Translations under genes and position numbers: made by a program
Assembly: GCA_024508675.1 (NCBI GenBank)
Contig: JANINQ010000001.1
Coordinates: 561,162 to 625,161 of the forward strand
DNA: 64,000 nt
Origin: Afipia sp.
GTDB lineage: Bacteria > Pseudomonadota > Alphaproteobacteria > Rhizobiales > Xanthobacteraceae
Reading direction: 5' to 3'
Notes under the pieces: generated by a model
Told to the model about the DNA's origin: nothing
The model's input: the letters and a program-made list of their open reading frames with translations, nothing else
Database searches by the model: none
Shown here: positions 7,414-15,838 of the stretch, piece after piece
Layout: every line of letters starts with the position of its first letter
Position numbering within the stretch: position 1 is the stretch's first letter

Positions 7414-7716
7414 ATGAGCCGGATGGCGGACGACAACGGTGGCGGCGCATGGCCTGCGTTCACCGACGAGGAGCGGGACTATCTGCTGTCGGAGGAAGGC
7501 ATCGCGGAGGTGATGCGCGCGCTCTCGGACCGGTATCAGAATTTTCGCAGCTGTCCTGTGAAGCGGTGCCTGCGCGCGCGGCGCTGCCTCGGGCCGGACA
7601 TGATCTGCCAGCTCAGGGAGCCGTCGCGCACCGCGCCGCGCGCCGATGTCGAGGCCATCAATGCGCGGATGCGGCAGATCGTGCTGCGGCGGCTGGAGCG
7701 GCAGGGTGTCTGGTGA
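7414..7716 (+). CDS. Cysteine-containing conserved hypothetical protein
   Basis: 100 residues from ATG 7414 (GGAGAG just upstream). The N-terminus is acidic (DDNGGGAWPAFTDEERDYL). The middle holds four cysteines in the pattern C-x4-C-x5-C-x6-C (CPVKRCLRARRCLGPDMIC) among many arginines, and a helical C-terminus ends in RLERQGVW. The spacing could bind a metal or form a nucleic-acid contact, but it fits no zinc-finger family I know. No signal peptide, so cytoplasmic. GC-rich like the core genome; it is the first gene after the repeat. Confidence 0.55.
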   Translation: MSRMADDNGGGAWPAFTDEERDYLLSEEGIAEVMRALSDRYQNFRSCPVKRCLRARRCLGPDMICQLREPSRTAPRADVEAINARMRQIVLRRLERQGVW

Positions 7717-7805
7717 GGTGCATGGATGCGACATTTCGCCGGGTTCAGGTCCGGTCACGCAACTTGCGCCGCAATCTGGCGTTCCTATCTAGGGCTGCTG
7801 CCTAT

Positions 7806-7855
7806 GGGCATGATCCCGAAAAGCGGGTACCGGTTTTCGGACCCGGATCATGCCC
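7806..7855. repeat. Palindromic repeat, GATCCCGAAAAG family
   Basis: Imperfect palindrome GGGCATGATCCCGAAAAG ... CTTTTCGG-like arm ... GATCATGCCC. The same family recurs at 8421, 8474, 8528 and 22589. Typical intergenic repeat of Bradyrhizobium-group genomes. Confidence 0.85.
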
Positions 7856-7878
7856 GAACCAACGAGGTGTGAGCCACC

Positions 7879-8427
7879 ATGACGAGCGCCAGGATGACCG
7901 ACGACATCTTTGTGGACCGGACCGCAAAGCCCCGCACCGGCGGCAAGCGGCCGCCGATCATCGATCAGGACGGCAACGAGGTGCATCCCGGCGGTTTCGG
8001 TGGCGCGGGGCGGTTTGGCGCGGGCGCCGATTTCGAAAAGCTCTCCGGGGCGCTTGGGGGCATTTCCTTCGGGCCGCTCACACGCGAGCAGCGCTTCGCG
8101 CGCATCGATGCGCTGTCGAAGCTGCTCGATGTCGCCTTTGTGCTGCCGGGCACCAACATCCGCTACGGCATCGACGGCCTGATCGGCCTCATCCCGGTGT
8201 TCGGCGATGTGCTCACCACCGCGATCTCGCTTTGGATCGTACGCGAGGCGCGAGCGCTCGGCGCGCCGAAGCATGTGGTGGCGCGCATGCTCGGCAATGT
8301 GGCGGTGGATGGCGTGGTGGGACTGGTGCCGTTCGCGGGCGATGCGTTCGACGTCATGTTCCGCGCCAATGTGCGCAACATGCGAATCCTCAAGCGCTGG
8401 ATGGACAAGCAGCCGAGAGGCGCATGA
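7879..8427 (+). CDS. DUF4112 domain membrane protein
   Basis: 182 residues. A Gly/Asp-rich N-terminal 75 residues precede the DUF4112 domain: LSKLLDVAFVLPGTNIRYGIDGLIGLIPVFGDVLTT, two hydrophobic helices with paired Pro-x-x-Gly-D turns, then MLGNVAVDGVVGLVPFAGDAFDVMFRANVRN. The family is of unknown function and probably membrane-embedded. GAGGTG upstream supports the start. The stop codon TGA (8425-8427) lies inside the first palindromic repeat of the downstream tandem array, so the last residue is set by the repeat. Confidence 0.85.
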   Translation: MTSARMTDDIFVDRTAKPRTGGKRPPIIDQDGNEVHPGGFGGAGRFGAGADFEKLSGALGGISFGPLTREQRFARIDALSKLLDVAFVLPGTNIRYGIDGLIGLIPVFGDVLTTAISLWIVREARALGAPKHVVARMLGNVAVDGVVGLVPFAGDAFDVMFRANVRNMRILKRWMDKQPRGA

Positions 8428-8572
8428 TCCCGAAAAGCGGGCGGGTTTTCGGATCGGATCATGCGCAGAGGATGCATGATCCCGAAAAGTGGGCACCGGT
8501 TTTCGGATCGGATCATGCGCAGAGGATGCATGATCCCGAAAAGTGGGCACCGGTTTTCGGATCAGATCATGC
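8421..8572. repeat. Three tandem palindromic repeats (GATCCCGAAAAG family)
   Basis: Units at 8421-8465, 8474-8519 and 8528-8572, each GCATGATCCCGAAAAG ... GATCATGC, separated by 8-base spacers (CAGAGGAT in both gaps), giving a period of about 53-54 bases. Units 2 and 3 are nearly identical, which suggests recent duplication. This is not a CRISPR: each unit is itself palindromic and the spacers are identical. Confidence 0.88.
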
Positions 8573-8602
8573 GCAGAGGAGTCGTGCGAAAGCGGCGCGG
8601 GA

Positions 8603-8896
8603 TCAGCCCGTCGCGGTCTGCTTCTCGTCTTCGGGGGCTGCCACCGGCTCCGGCCGGTTGCGCTCAAGCGGGAACGCTTCGCTTTCATACAGCGTGCGGA
8701 TTCCGCTCTGGTCGAAGCGGGCCTCGTCCACCTGGAGGTATGCGCCGTTCAGCGAGTCCGCTGGAAGCTGCTCGATGGCGAATTGCACGGCCTCGGCTGC
8801 GGTCGGGAACCGGCGATACGCAAAGCCGGCGCGCTTTTTCTTGCGGATCGCCGCAGGAAACAGTTCGGCTTCGGTGTTGTAGTTGAACGCAGCCAT
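8603..8896 (-). CDS. Conserved hypothetical protein
   Basis: 97 residues. [14 protein letters not shown] is followed by a Lys/Arg-rich turn ([14 protein letters not shown]), an Ala-rich helix ([14 protein letters not shown]), and a strand with an acidic turn ([22 protein letters not shown]); the tail is Pro/Glu-rich and disordered. The pattern resembles small Bradyrhizobium-group proteins of unknown function. GGCGGAG sits 4 bases before the ATG. Its 3' end faces the tandem palindromic array. Confidence 0.6.
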   Translation of the reverse strand: MAAFNYNTEAELFPAAIRKKKRAGFAYRRFPTAAEAVQFAIEQLPADSLNGAYLQVDEARFDQSGIRTLYESEAFPLERNRPEPVAAPEDEKQTATG

Positions 8897-9237
8897 GATC
8901 TCCGCCTTCTCGATTGGGATTCAATGGAAACGACGGCCGGAAGACGGGTCAATGGGACAACCGCGCGGCCTGTGTCATTCATTTTATAAGAGACCCTAAT
9001 ATAGGCCTTTTTTCGCCAATTGCGACCCGTCATAGGGCGTATGATAAACGGCGCGGCGCGGCCTTCGCCGATCTCAAGAAATGCTTGATTTTCAATGCCC
9101 TAGCGCAGCCGATAGCCCGGCGGCCTGAACCGGCGCGTTCGCATGGCGGTCTGAGTGTTTTGCAGGCCGGGATTTTGCCGGATTTCGCCCCGGAAACCCG
9201 GGGATTGCGGCTGCGCGGTTGTCCCCGCGCCAGAGTG
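8897..9237. other. Gene-free stretch, no recognised element
   Basis: About 340 bases upstream of the minus-strand hypothetical gene. It contains an AT-rich part (8980-9050) that could hold the promoter of that gene, then GC-rich sequence with a small CCCCGG-AAA-CCGGGG hairpin near 9190-9205. I see no gene. Confidence 0.5.
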
Positions 9238-9630
9238 CTACTGGATCGCTTCGGTGAGGATTTCGTCGGAGATAGACACCACTTTCAGCGGGGTGGTGTA
9301 GGGCTCGATATGGGTGGTGGGCTCATCGGCGATGGCGATCTTGCGCACCGGCGCCTGCTCCATCTCCCCGCTGATGCCGCGGCGGACGCCATATTGCCAG
9401 ACCTGCAGCGAGCCGGTGGTGCGCAGCGCCTTCTCCACCGCGTCGGGAGTCTTTCCCTTCATCTGCGCCAGTTCCGCCTTGGTAAGGCCGATCACCACTT
9501 CATTCTGCGGCGAGACGACCTTGAACAGCGTGACCCTGCCGACAGCGAGCGCGGGGTGGGAGGCGATGGCCTCGGCAAGAAGGCCGGCAAGGCCGAGAGC
9601 CAGCACGGTCTGGCGCGATCGGGTGGACAT
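9238..9630 (-). CDS. Exported hypothetical protein
   Basis: 130 residues from ATG 9630, chosen because AAGGA lies 8 bases upstream and a signal peptide follows directly (MSTRSRQTVLALGLAGLLAEA ... HPALA, cleavage near residue 30). The mature part has strands such as VGRVTLFKVVSPQNEVVIGL, a Lys/Ala helix (KAELAQMKGKTPDAVEKAL) and an acidic C-terminus. No known domain. Probably periplasmic. It lies downstream of msrB on the same strand, about 200 bases away. Confidence 0.6.
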   Translation of the reverse strand: MSTRSRQTVLALGLAGLLAEAIASHPALAVGRVTLFKVVSPQNEVVIGLTKAELAQMKGKTPDAVEKALRTTGSLQVWQYGVRRGISGEMEQAPVRKIAIADEPTTHIEPYTTPLKVVSISDEILTEAIQ

Positions 9631-9834
9631 CGTGAATTCCTTAAGACTGCGAAGTTGGCGCGAAGCGTTTCTTGTGTCGGAGTGTTTTTGCCGGCGGGCA
9701 TCGTTTGTATGCAAACGGGAAGCGAGAGATAGGCGCCGCGCGGCTTTTGACAAGCCGCGCGCCCTAAATTTTCCACCAGACAGAGATGAAATTTCCGCGA
9801 GTTGACTTTTCCGCGAATATGCTCGCCGCGAGAT

Positions 9835-10254
9835 TTATTTCGGCTGATGTTTCAGTGCCGCGGAATTGATGCAGTAACGCAATCCCGTCGGCCCCGGCCC
9901 GTCGGGGAAGACGTGGCCGAGATGGCCGTCGCATTTCGAGCACAGCACTTCGGTGCGGATCATGCCGTGAGAGACATCGCGCTCTTCGGCGATGCTGCCC
10001 TCGCTGGCGGGCGCGGAGAATGCCGGCCAGCCGCAGCCGGAATTGAACTTGTCGCCGGACTCGAACAGCGGCTGTCCGCAACCGGCGCAGACATAGGTGC
10101 CCGGATCGAACGAGTGATCGTATTCACCGCTGAACGGGCGCTCGGTCGCCTTCTCGCGCAGCACGGCGTACTGCATCGGCGTCAGCTCCTTGCGCCACTC
10201 GCTCTCGGACTTCTGCACGGTGCCGGAGCCGGTGGTCGTTTTGGTGTCGGTCAT
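9835..10254 (-). CDS. msrB: Peptide-methionine (R)-S-oxide reductase
   Basis: 139 residues from ATG 10254 (AGGAG upstream). Reduces the R form of methionine sulfoxide in proteins, using thioredoxin. The four zinc cysteines are visible as CAGC and CSKC; the region [10 protein letters not shown] and RYCINSAAL, containing the catalytic cysteine, is intact. The length is that of a single-domain MsrB without a signal peptide, so it is cytoplasmic. Encoded about 110 bases downstream of msrA on the same strand; together they repair both stereoisomers. Confidence 0.96.
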   Translation of the reverse strand: MTDTKTTTGSGTVQKSESEWRKELTPMQYAVLREKATERPFSGEYDHSFDPGTYVCAGCGQPLFESGDKFNSGCGWPAFSAPASEGSIAEERDVSHGMIRTEVLCSKCDGHLGHVFPDGPGPTGLRYCINSAALKHQPK

Positions 10255-10301
10255 GTCGCTAGCTCCTTTCGTCATTCGTTGTCGATGTGGTGCGTCTCAC
10301 A

Positions 10302-10334
10302 TTAAGGCGGCGAACCTTGCGGGTCCGCCGCCTT
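10302..10334. terminator. Hairpin between msrA and msrB, possible terminator
   Basis: Long stem AAGGCGGCG ... CGCCGCCTT with inner pairs and loop TTGC. Neither strand has a strong T-tract, so it may be a weak terminator or an mRNA stabiliser. Confidence 0.4.
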
Positions 10335-10364
10335 ATTCCGTTCAACGCCGCGCGTGTTCGCGCG

Positions 10365-11078
10365 TCAATTGTTCGCCTTGGCCTCGCGCACCAGCGCTGG
10401 CTTGTCGCGATAGTTCTCGGCGAAGATCTTTTTCAGGTTCTCGATCTTCGGCAAATCGTTGAACACTATATAGGGCTGGTTGGGGTGCAGCGTCAGGTAG
10501 TCCTGATGATAATCTTCCGCCGCATAGAAGCCCTGCAGCGGCTCGAGCGTGGTGGCGATGGTCTTTTTATACACCTTCGCGGCGTTGAGCTGGGCGATGT
10601 AGTCCTGCGCCAGCTTCTTCTCCGCAGGATCGGACGTGAAGATGGTCGAGCGATACTGCGTGCCGGTGTCCGGTCCCTGGCGGTTGAGCTGGGTCGGATC
10701 GTGCACCACCGAGAAATAGATCTGCAGCAGCTTGCCGAGCGAGACCTGTTTCGGATCGTAGGTGATCTGCACCGCTTCGGCGTGTCCGGTATTGCCGCGC
10801 GTTGTCGCCTCGTAGTTCGCGGTCGAGGCCTTGCCGCCCGCGTAGCCGGAGACGGCATTGGTCACGCCCCTGGTGTGCTGATAGACGCCTTGCACGCCCC
10901 AGAAGCAGCCGCCCGCAAGCACGAAGGTTTTCAAGCCGTCGCCCGGCGCGATGTCGGAGGCGGGCGGCGGGATCACCACCGCGTCTTCCGCCGCGATCGA
11001 TGGCGCGACGTACCACACCATCGCCAGCAGGGCGGCCGAGGCGAGGGCGATGATCTGGCGGGCTGGCTTGCGGTCCAT
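10365..11078 (-). CDS. msrA: Exported peptide-methionine (S)-S-oxide reductase
   Basis: 237 residues from ATG 11078 (GAGGA upstream). The N-terminal hydrophobic segment ARQIIALASAALLAMVWYVAPSIAA acts as a signal peptide or anchor, placing the enzyme in the periplasm. The catalytic motif GGCFWG follows, then the MsrA core (GYAGG, HAEAVQITYDP, FFSVVHDPT-like FSVVHDPTQLNRQG, TQYRS). It reduces the S form of methionine sulfoxide. The partner msrB, by contrast, lacks an export signal, so the pair may serve two compartments. Confidence 0.95.
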   Translation of the reverse strand: MDRKPARQIIALASAALLAMVWYVAPSIAAEDAVVIPPPASDIAPGDGLKTFVLAGGCFWGVQGVYQHTRGVTNAVSGYAGGKASTANYEATTRGNTGHAEAVQITYDPKQVSLGKLLQIYFSVVHDPTQLNRQGPDTGTQYRSTIFTSDPAEKKLAQDYIAQLNAAKVYKKTIATTLEPLQGFYAAEDYHQDYLTLHPNQPYIVFNDLPKIENLKKIFAENYRDKPALVREAKANN

Positions 11079-11214
11079 GATGATCCTCTTCACGTTGCGG
11101 CGTTTCCGCCATTGCCAGAGATACGCGGAATAGACCCCGCCGTTACGGCAAAATTCCACACAAAAATGTGAGATGAAACGGCCTTGCGCGCCTTCATGCG
11201 CAATTTCCCTTCCG

Positions 11215-11339
11215 GTCGTCCCGGCGAAAGCCGGGACCCATAACCACCGAATGCGGCGATGATAACGAGAAGGCCGCTCCGACATTTCCGCCCAATCGAT
11301 GATTCAGAGAGTATGGGTCCCGGCTTTCGCCGGGACGAC
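11215..11339. repeat. Inverted pair of GTCGTCCCGGCGAAAG repeats
   Basis: Arm 11215-11242 and its reverse complement at 11312-11339, each itself a short palindrome (CCCGGC-GAAA-GCCGGG), separated by about 70 bases. The same element recurs at 54115-54231. Confidence 0.85.
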
Positions 11340-11567
11340 GATTGAATGTTTGGCACGTGTCTGCGCCCTCTCGAACTCCCGATTCAATTTTCAAACAGCC
11401 ACGTTGGAAATTCGCGCGCGCCGATGCTCCCGCGCATCGCGCGGGTTATCTCTCCAGGATGTGCCCCTCCTATCATGAGGGGAAGTGGCGCGCCGAAAGG
11501 CGCAAAGGGTGGTGTTTTCGCTTCCCTCAATGAGAAGGAAGCGCGTCGCCTCTCGGCGCGCCAACAG

Positions 11568-11815
11568 CGGCGATTTTGGGCGTCGGGATCGTACTTCCGG
11601 GACAGGACGGACGTATCCTGATCCGGCAGGCTTTCGCCTGCCTTCATCCTGTCCACCGTCCAGCCGCGAACGGCAGAGCTTCATAGTGAGCCCGGACGAT
11701 GACCCGTCGCCTCCCGGGAGCGTGGCTGCGAACCACGTGCGCGGGCGCCGCGCTTCATTCCACTTCAGGATCGCCTCTAGAAGCGCCCCTCACGAATGAA
11801 GTTATAGGAATATAA
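11568..11815 (-). repeat. Island-border repeat, copy B
   Basis: Reverse-oriented copy of 6944-7204. On the minus strand it starts TTATATTCCTAT directly after the TIR gene's 3' region and runs through TGAGGGGCG into the conserved core (11568-11721), which includes the GGCAGGC-GAAA-GCCTGCC stem. See copy A. Confidence 0.8.
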
Positions 11816-11851
11816 GCCCAAGAAGAGAATTTGTCAATACGCATGCGAAAT

Positions 11852-14422
11852 TCAATCTTCGTAGTCTAGTTCAAAAGCGAGATTGTGCTGAACTCGGATT
11901 TCAGCTGCTTTAGCTCTGAGTGCTTGGCGTTCAACAAAACCCGTTTCGACGAGGTCCGCCTTTAGTTCATAAATTCGGGCTTGTAAAAGCTGATCCTCGC
12001 TGCCTTTGAATCGAATTTTTTCCAGAAGTTGCTCGGCGCCAGCGAGGTTACCCTGCTCTGTGAGCAATCCAACTTCAAGACGCATGGCCGCAGTTTGTCT
12101 TCCGGAAATGCCCTTGACGTAATCTATGTCTCGTCGCGAAAGTTCAAAATCATGGTCTTTTGCAGCAGCAGTAGCGCGAAGAGAGCGAATGTGAAACCTG
12201 CTCTTGGTATGTTCGGTTAGCAGCTTTGTTAGCAATTGTTTTGCAGGTTTATACTGTTGGCGCCGTATGAGAAGCTGTGCTCTACGGATGTCCGACTTTC
12301 CGTCATCATCTGGCATTCTGGATAAATTTTCGATGCCAAGCTCTGCGGCTGCTAAATCACCTCTGGCTAAATCCATTCCGATCTGAAAATCAGCAAACAT
12401 AGCGCTATCCTTCACTAGGTCGCCGCGCTGTGAAAGAAGTGTCCGAAGCTTGTTAATTTCACCAGATTTTTTGTAGGCAAGCGCGAGTTCATGAGCTGCC
12501 GATCGTTGATACTTCTTCTCCCGAATTGCATCTTCTAAAATTGGAATAGCCAAAGAGTAGCGTTCTTGTTTCCTAAGCGAGTGTCCTCGTAAAAATAGAA
12601 CAGATCTGTTTCCGCGCTGGCCCATCAGATCAAGGATTTTATCTGCGGCCTCATGTTGTCCAAGCCGAATTCTGGCTCGGCAAACTGTTGAAAGAATTTC
12701 CTCACGAGTAGCTTCGCTCATGGGCATTTTTTCTGCGATGTCAGCCCATGAGGCTACCCGTTCCAATTCCTCCGGATCGTCAGCGTCTTTACCTCTAGCG
12801 TATGTCTCTCGCACTACATCGAAGAGCGTTCCGGGTGAAAGAAGAGAGCGCAATTCTGCTGGAAGCGATTTTCCTTCCAATACATGCATATACACAAAGG
12901 CATCAAACAGATCGGTCTGGAAATGACCGTCCTTTTCAGCTTTTTTCCATTCATCTGATAGTATTTCGGCAAAAGCTTTCAACAAGTCAGGTGGTGTGAC
13001 ATGCCAACGCCGGAAAAGCTGCCGTATGGATGGAGATATGCTGAATGTATAGCCACTAGCTGTGATCAGGCAGCTCAATAAAAGAGCCTCGACAGCTGCA
13101 ACAAATTTTTCTGAGCTGACTTTTCCATCTCCGCAAATGATTTTTTCAAGAATCGCCCCACTAAGAAGAGGCACCCAGCTGAGCACGTTTAGAATTCTTT
13201 TTTCAGCCTCGTTGAGTGAACCATCTTGAATATTCTCGCCGAGAATTGTTTGTTGAATGTTGAAAAGTTGCCGAGGGTCGCGTTCTAAAATATGTGTGCC
13301 TTTCAAGGCGGCAAGGCGGACGGCCGCATTGGCGACGTCAGGGTGGCCGCCAATAGCTCGTACTAATTCATCTGAAATAGCGAAATTTTTAACCCGCAGT
13401 CTGTCTGCTGTGAATATCATCAAAGTGCGAATGTCTTTGTCACTCAATTCGTCAATGCGCATTTGAACGGAATTATTGGTTCCCGACACCCAGTCGTCTG
13501 GGAACAGTCTGTTAGTGACAACGAAGATACGAGTGTCTCCCGAAATTGATGAAAGAAGAGGAGCGGTCCAATTTTTTGGAGCTCCTCGATCCTCAAAAAA
13601 TCCATTAGTTGAGACAAGTGTTACAGCTTGTCCAAGAGATGTGAAGTGAGCCAGTAGACGTTTGATCTCTTCGATCTGAGCGCGTAAATCGGCTTCTTGG
13701 AAGCCTGCAAGGTCTTCGCCAAAAGCTTTTACGTCAATGTCGTCTGTTATGGCAGTTCGAAGTTCTCGATAAACATCTTGGATATCTGCTTGGGGAGACA
13801 AAACTATTGATGGGCCGTAAACAAGGTTCACTTCCGCCGAGAGCGCGTGGCGCTTATAATATGACGTGAAGGTCCGCCGTCCGATCCCGGAAAATCCGCC
13901 CAATACATATACGTTTGGCGACTTTCTATTTCGAAGTAAGTGATCGCCGGTCAGTTGCTCCAATTTATCTAGGGCTTTTCCACGTCCTACAACCCGTATG
14001 GTGCTTGCTGAAATTCCAATATCTGGCTCGAGTATTACCGTGGTGATGTATCGAGCAATATCTGCTGCAGTCCAGTTAGAACTTGGTATCCAGTAATCTT
14101 GCAGCCACTTTGGTAAAGTTGAAATTTTGAACGATGGATTTGTGGGAAATACTAAAATTCGATGATTGGGTTTGATTATCTGCTGGATGCGCGCAAGATC
14201 AATTTCGAAATTGACCCAAGGTGATGCGATGGAGCTGTCAGAGGCGAAAAGAACAAAGACAGCGGCGTCACTCACTGACCGTTCCATGGCCGTGATCAAA
14301 GATTCACCGTTTTCAAAACTCATTTCGTAGAAAAAAGCTAAGCCGACAGGAAGCCGCCGCTTTACATCAGAAACAAGCTTTTTGTCCGCATGCGAAAGCG
14401 ATAAAAATACTTTTGTTGTCAT
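11852..14422 (-). CDS. TIR-NTPase-TPR protein, putative NLR-like anti-phage sensor
   Basis: 856 residues from ATG 14422; a TTG at 14434 is an alternative. Residues 1-130 form a TIR domain (KVFLSLSHADKKL; SPWVNFEIDLA with the expected catalytic Glu73), the type that cleaves NAD in bacterial defence. At 175-184 a P-loop-like GGFSGIGRRT replaces the usual Lys by Arg, and the Walker B candidate (VTLVSTNGFF) lacks an acidic end, so ATP hydrolysis is uncertain. A winged-helix-like region follows, and from about 560 a superhelix of TPR-type repeats (ALAYKKSGEINKL, QYKPAKQLLTKLL) suited to binding a trigger. AT-rich, single gene between galU and border repeat B. I infer abortive infection. Confidence 0.82.
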   Translation of the reverse strand: MTTKVFLSLSHADKKLVSDVKRRLPVGLAFFYEMSFENGESLITAMERSVSDAAVFVLFASDSSIASPWVNFEIDLARIQQIIKPNHRILVFPTNPSFKISTLPKWLQDYWIPSSNWTAADIARYITTVILEPDIGISASTIRVVGRGKALDKLEQLTGDHLLRNRKSPNVYVLGGFSGIGRRTFTSYYKRHALSAEVNLVYGPSIVLSPQADIQDVYRELRTAITDDIDVKAFGEDLAGFQEADLRAQIEEIKRLLAHFTSLGQAVTLVSTNGFFEDRGAPKNWTAPLLSSISGDTRIFVVTNRLFPDDWVSGTNNSVQMRIDELSDKDIRTLMIFTADRLRVKNFAISDELVRAIGGHPDVANAAVRLAALKGTHILERDPRQLFNIQQTILGENIQDGSLNEAEKRILNVLSWVPLLSGAILEKIICGDGKVSSEKFVAAVEALLLSCLITASGYTFSISPSIRQLFRRWHVTPPDLLKAFAEILSDEWKKAEKDGHFQTDLFDAFVYMHVLEGKSLPAELRSLLSPGTLFDVVRETYARGKDADDPEELERVASWADIAEKMPMSEATREEILSTVCRARIRLGQHEAADKILDLMGQRGNRSVLFLRGHSLRKQERYSLAIPILEDAIREKKYQRSAAHELALAYKKSGEINKLRTLLSQRGDLVKDSAMFADFQIGMDLARGDLAAAELGIENLSRMPDDDGKSDIRRAQLLIRRQQYKPAKQLLTKLLTEHTKSRFHIRSLRATAAAKDHDFELSRRDIDYVKGISGRQTAAMRLEVGLLTEQGNLAGAEQLLEKIRFKGSEDQLLQARIYELKADLVETGFVERQALRAKAAEIRVQHNLAFELDYED

Positions 14423-14530
14423 CTGAGCCCCCAAATATCTGAGGGAACTTTAACTACCTTAATTCAAATGTCTCTTGGATTTTCGCAGCTTTTCTTACGA
14501 TTTTATTTAAGCCGGTGCAAACATCACCCC

Positions 14531-15403
14531 TCACACCCACTTCTTCATCTCGCTCAACAGATCGCTTCGCAAATCCTCGCGGTCCATCGCATACGCGATG
14601 TTTGCGGCCAAAAATCCCGACTTCGAGCCGCAGTCGTAGCTCTTGCCCTTGAACTTGAAGCCGTAGAACGGCTGTGACTTCGCAAGGTTGAGCATGCCGT
14701 CGGTGAGCTGGATTTCGCCGCCCGCGCCCTTCGGCTGCGTCTCGAGGATGTTGAAGATTTCCGGCTGCAAAATGTAGCGCCCGGTGATCGAGAGGTTCGA
14801 CGGCGCGTCTTCCTTCTTCGGCTTCTCGACCATGCCGTTGAGTTCGAACATGTCGCCCTTCGGCTTGCCGACACCGACCACGCCATACATGTGGACCTGA
14901 TCCATCGGCACTTCTTCCACCGCGATGATGTTGGCCTTGTCGGCGCCTGCGGCGTTGGCGGCGTCGATCATCTGCTTCAACCCGCTCGGCCTGTTCTTCA
15001 CCAGCACGTCCGGGAGCAGCACGGCGAACGGCTCGTTGCCGATGATGTCGCGCGCGCACCACACCGCATGGCCCAGACCAAGCGGCGCCTGCTGGCGGGT
15101 GAACGAGGTCGCGCCCGCTTCCGGCTGGTCGCGCTCGAGGATGTCCATTTCCTTCAGTTTGTTGCGCTCGCGCAGCGTGTCTTCAAGCTCGTAGGGGCGG
15201 TCGAAGTGATCCTCGATCACGCCCTTGTTGCGCCCGGTGACGAACACGAGATGCTCGATGCCCGCTTCCAGCGCCTCGTCCACCACATGCTGGATCAGCG
15301 GGCGGTCCACCACGGTGAGCATTTCCTTCGGCATCGCCTTGGTGGCGGGCAGGAAACGGGTGCCGAGACCGGCGACGGGAAACACAGCTTTGCGGACTTT
15401 CAT
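14531..15403 (-). CDS. galU: UTP-glucose-1-phosphate uridylyltransferase
   Basis: 290 residues from ATG 15403, starting MKVRKAVFPVAGLGTRFLPAT, the nucleotide-binding signature of GalU; the upstream in-frame extension is rejected because it is unrelated to the family. KAMPKEMLTVVDRPLIQ, the GLGHAVWCA and VLLPDVL segments and the C-terminal KGKSYDCGSKSGFL are conserved. It makes UDP-glucose for exopolysaccharide, lipopolysaccharide core and osmoprotective glycans in the cytoplasm. The TIR gene lies 108 bases downstream on the same strand, so the island has inserted right behind galU. Confidence 0.96.
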   Translation of the reverse strand: MKVRKAVFPVAGLGTRFLPATKAMPKEMLTVVDRPLIQHVVDEALEAGIEHLVFVTGRNKGVIEDHFDRPYELEDTLRERNKLKEMDILERDQPEAGATSFTRQQAPLGLGHAVWCARDIIGNEPFAVLLPDVLVKNRPSGLKQMIDAANAAGADKANIIAVEEVPMDQVHMYGVVGVGKPKGDMFELNGMVEKPKKEDAPSNLSITGRYILQPEIFNILETQPKGAGGEIQLTDGMLNLAKSQPFYGFKFKGKSYDCGSKSGFLAANIAYAMDREDLRSDLLSEMKKWV

Positions 15404-15838
15404 GAGGCTCTTTGCGGGGCTTGGAAGGATTTTATGGGTGGTAGCAGGTTTTGCGGGCTTGAAAAACCGCTGGATGACGAAGGAGTTCCCTAAAGGTGAA
15501 CGGATGAACGGCGCGTGAGTGAGTTGGGGATTTTTTGTGGCGGGTGTGCCCCTACCCTCGAATTGGCCCCTCACCCCAACCCTCTCCCCGGCGTAAGGGC
15601 GTTCACGCCCGTCTTCGACGGGCTATGCGGGGAGAGGGAGCGACGGAGCCTCTTTCACCTCGCCCCGTTCTTACGGGGAGAGGTCGCGAGCGAAAGCGAG
15701 CGGGTGAGGGGCTTTTGCCGGGACACCGTGACGCGCCCCGCGTCATCTCGCCGCCAAAAAATGCCGCGTTGTTAATCGGGTGGAAACCCTGTCCGGGCCT
15801 CCTGTAAGCGGGATAGTGTTGAGTGGGTGTGACTTAAA
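15404..15838. other. Gene-free region between galU and the transglycosylase
   Basis: Divergent intergenic region. It should carry both promoters; its centre is occupied by the repeat at 15566-15711. No gene seen. Confidence 0.55.
15566..15711. repeat. CTCTCCCC-type dispersed repeat
   Basis: GCCCCTCACC ... CTCTCCCC arm and inverse arm GGGGAGAGG ... GGTGAGGGGC, with an inner hairpin GGGCGTTCACGCCC. Members of this family recur at 41807, 44341, 48185 and 48584. Confidence 0.85.

Larger units (their letters stand above)
11079..11851. other. Gene-free region with repeats between msrA and the TIR gene
   Basis: Contains an inverted pair of CCGGCGAAAGCCGG repeats (11215-11339), about 220 bases with no recognised feature, and border repeat copy B. 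Short open frames here are translated repeats. Confidence 0.6.

Noticed and set aside
8421-8572. Possible short CRISPR array
   Set aside because: Only three units, each itself palindromic, with identical 8-base spacers, and no cas genes; it fits a REP-type tandem.
11391-11684. 97-codon minus-strand frame in border repeat copy B
   Set aside because: Same reason; amino-acid content follows the repeat.
3657-14530. Possible prophage or integrative element
   Set aside because: No integrase, structural phage gene, tRNA target or conjugation gene was recognised; GC-rich core genes lie between the two AT-rich islands.
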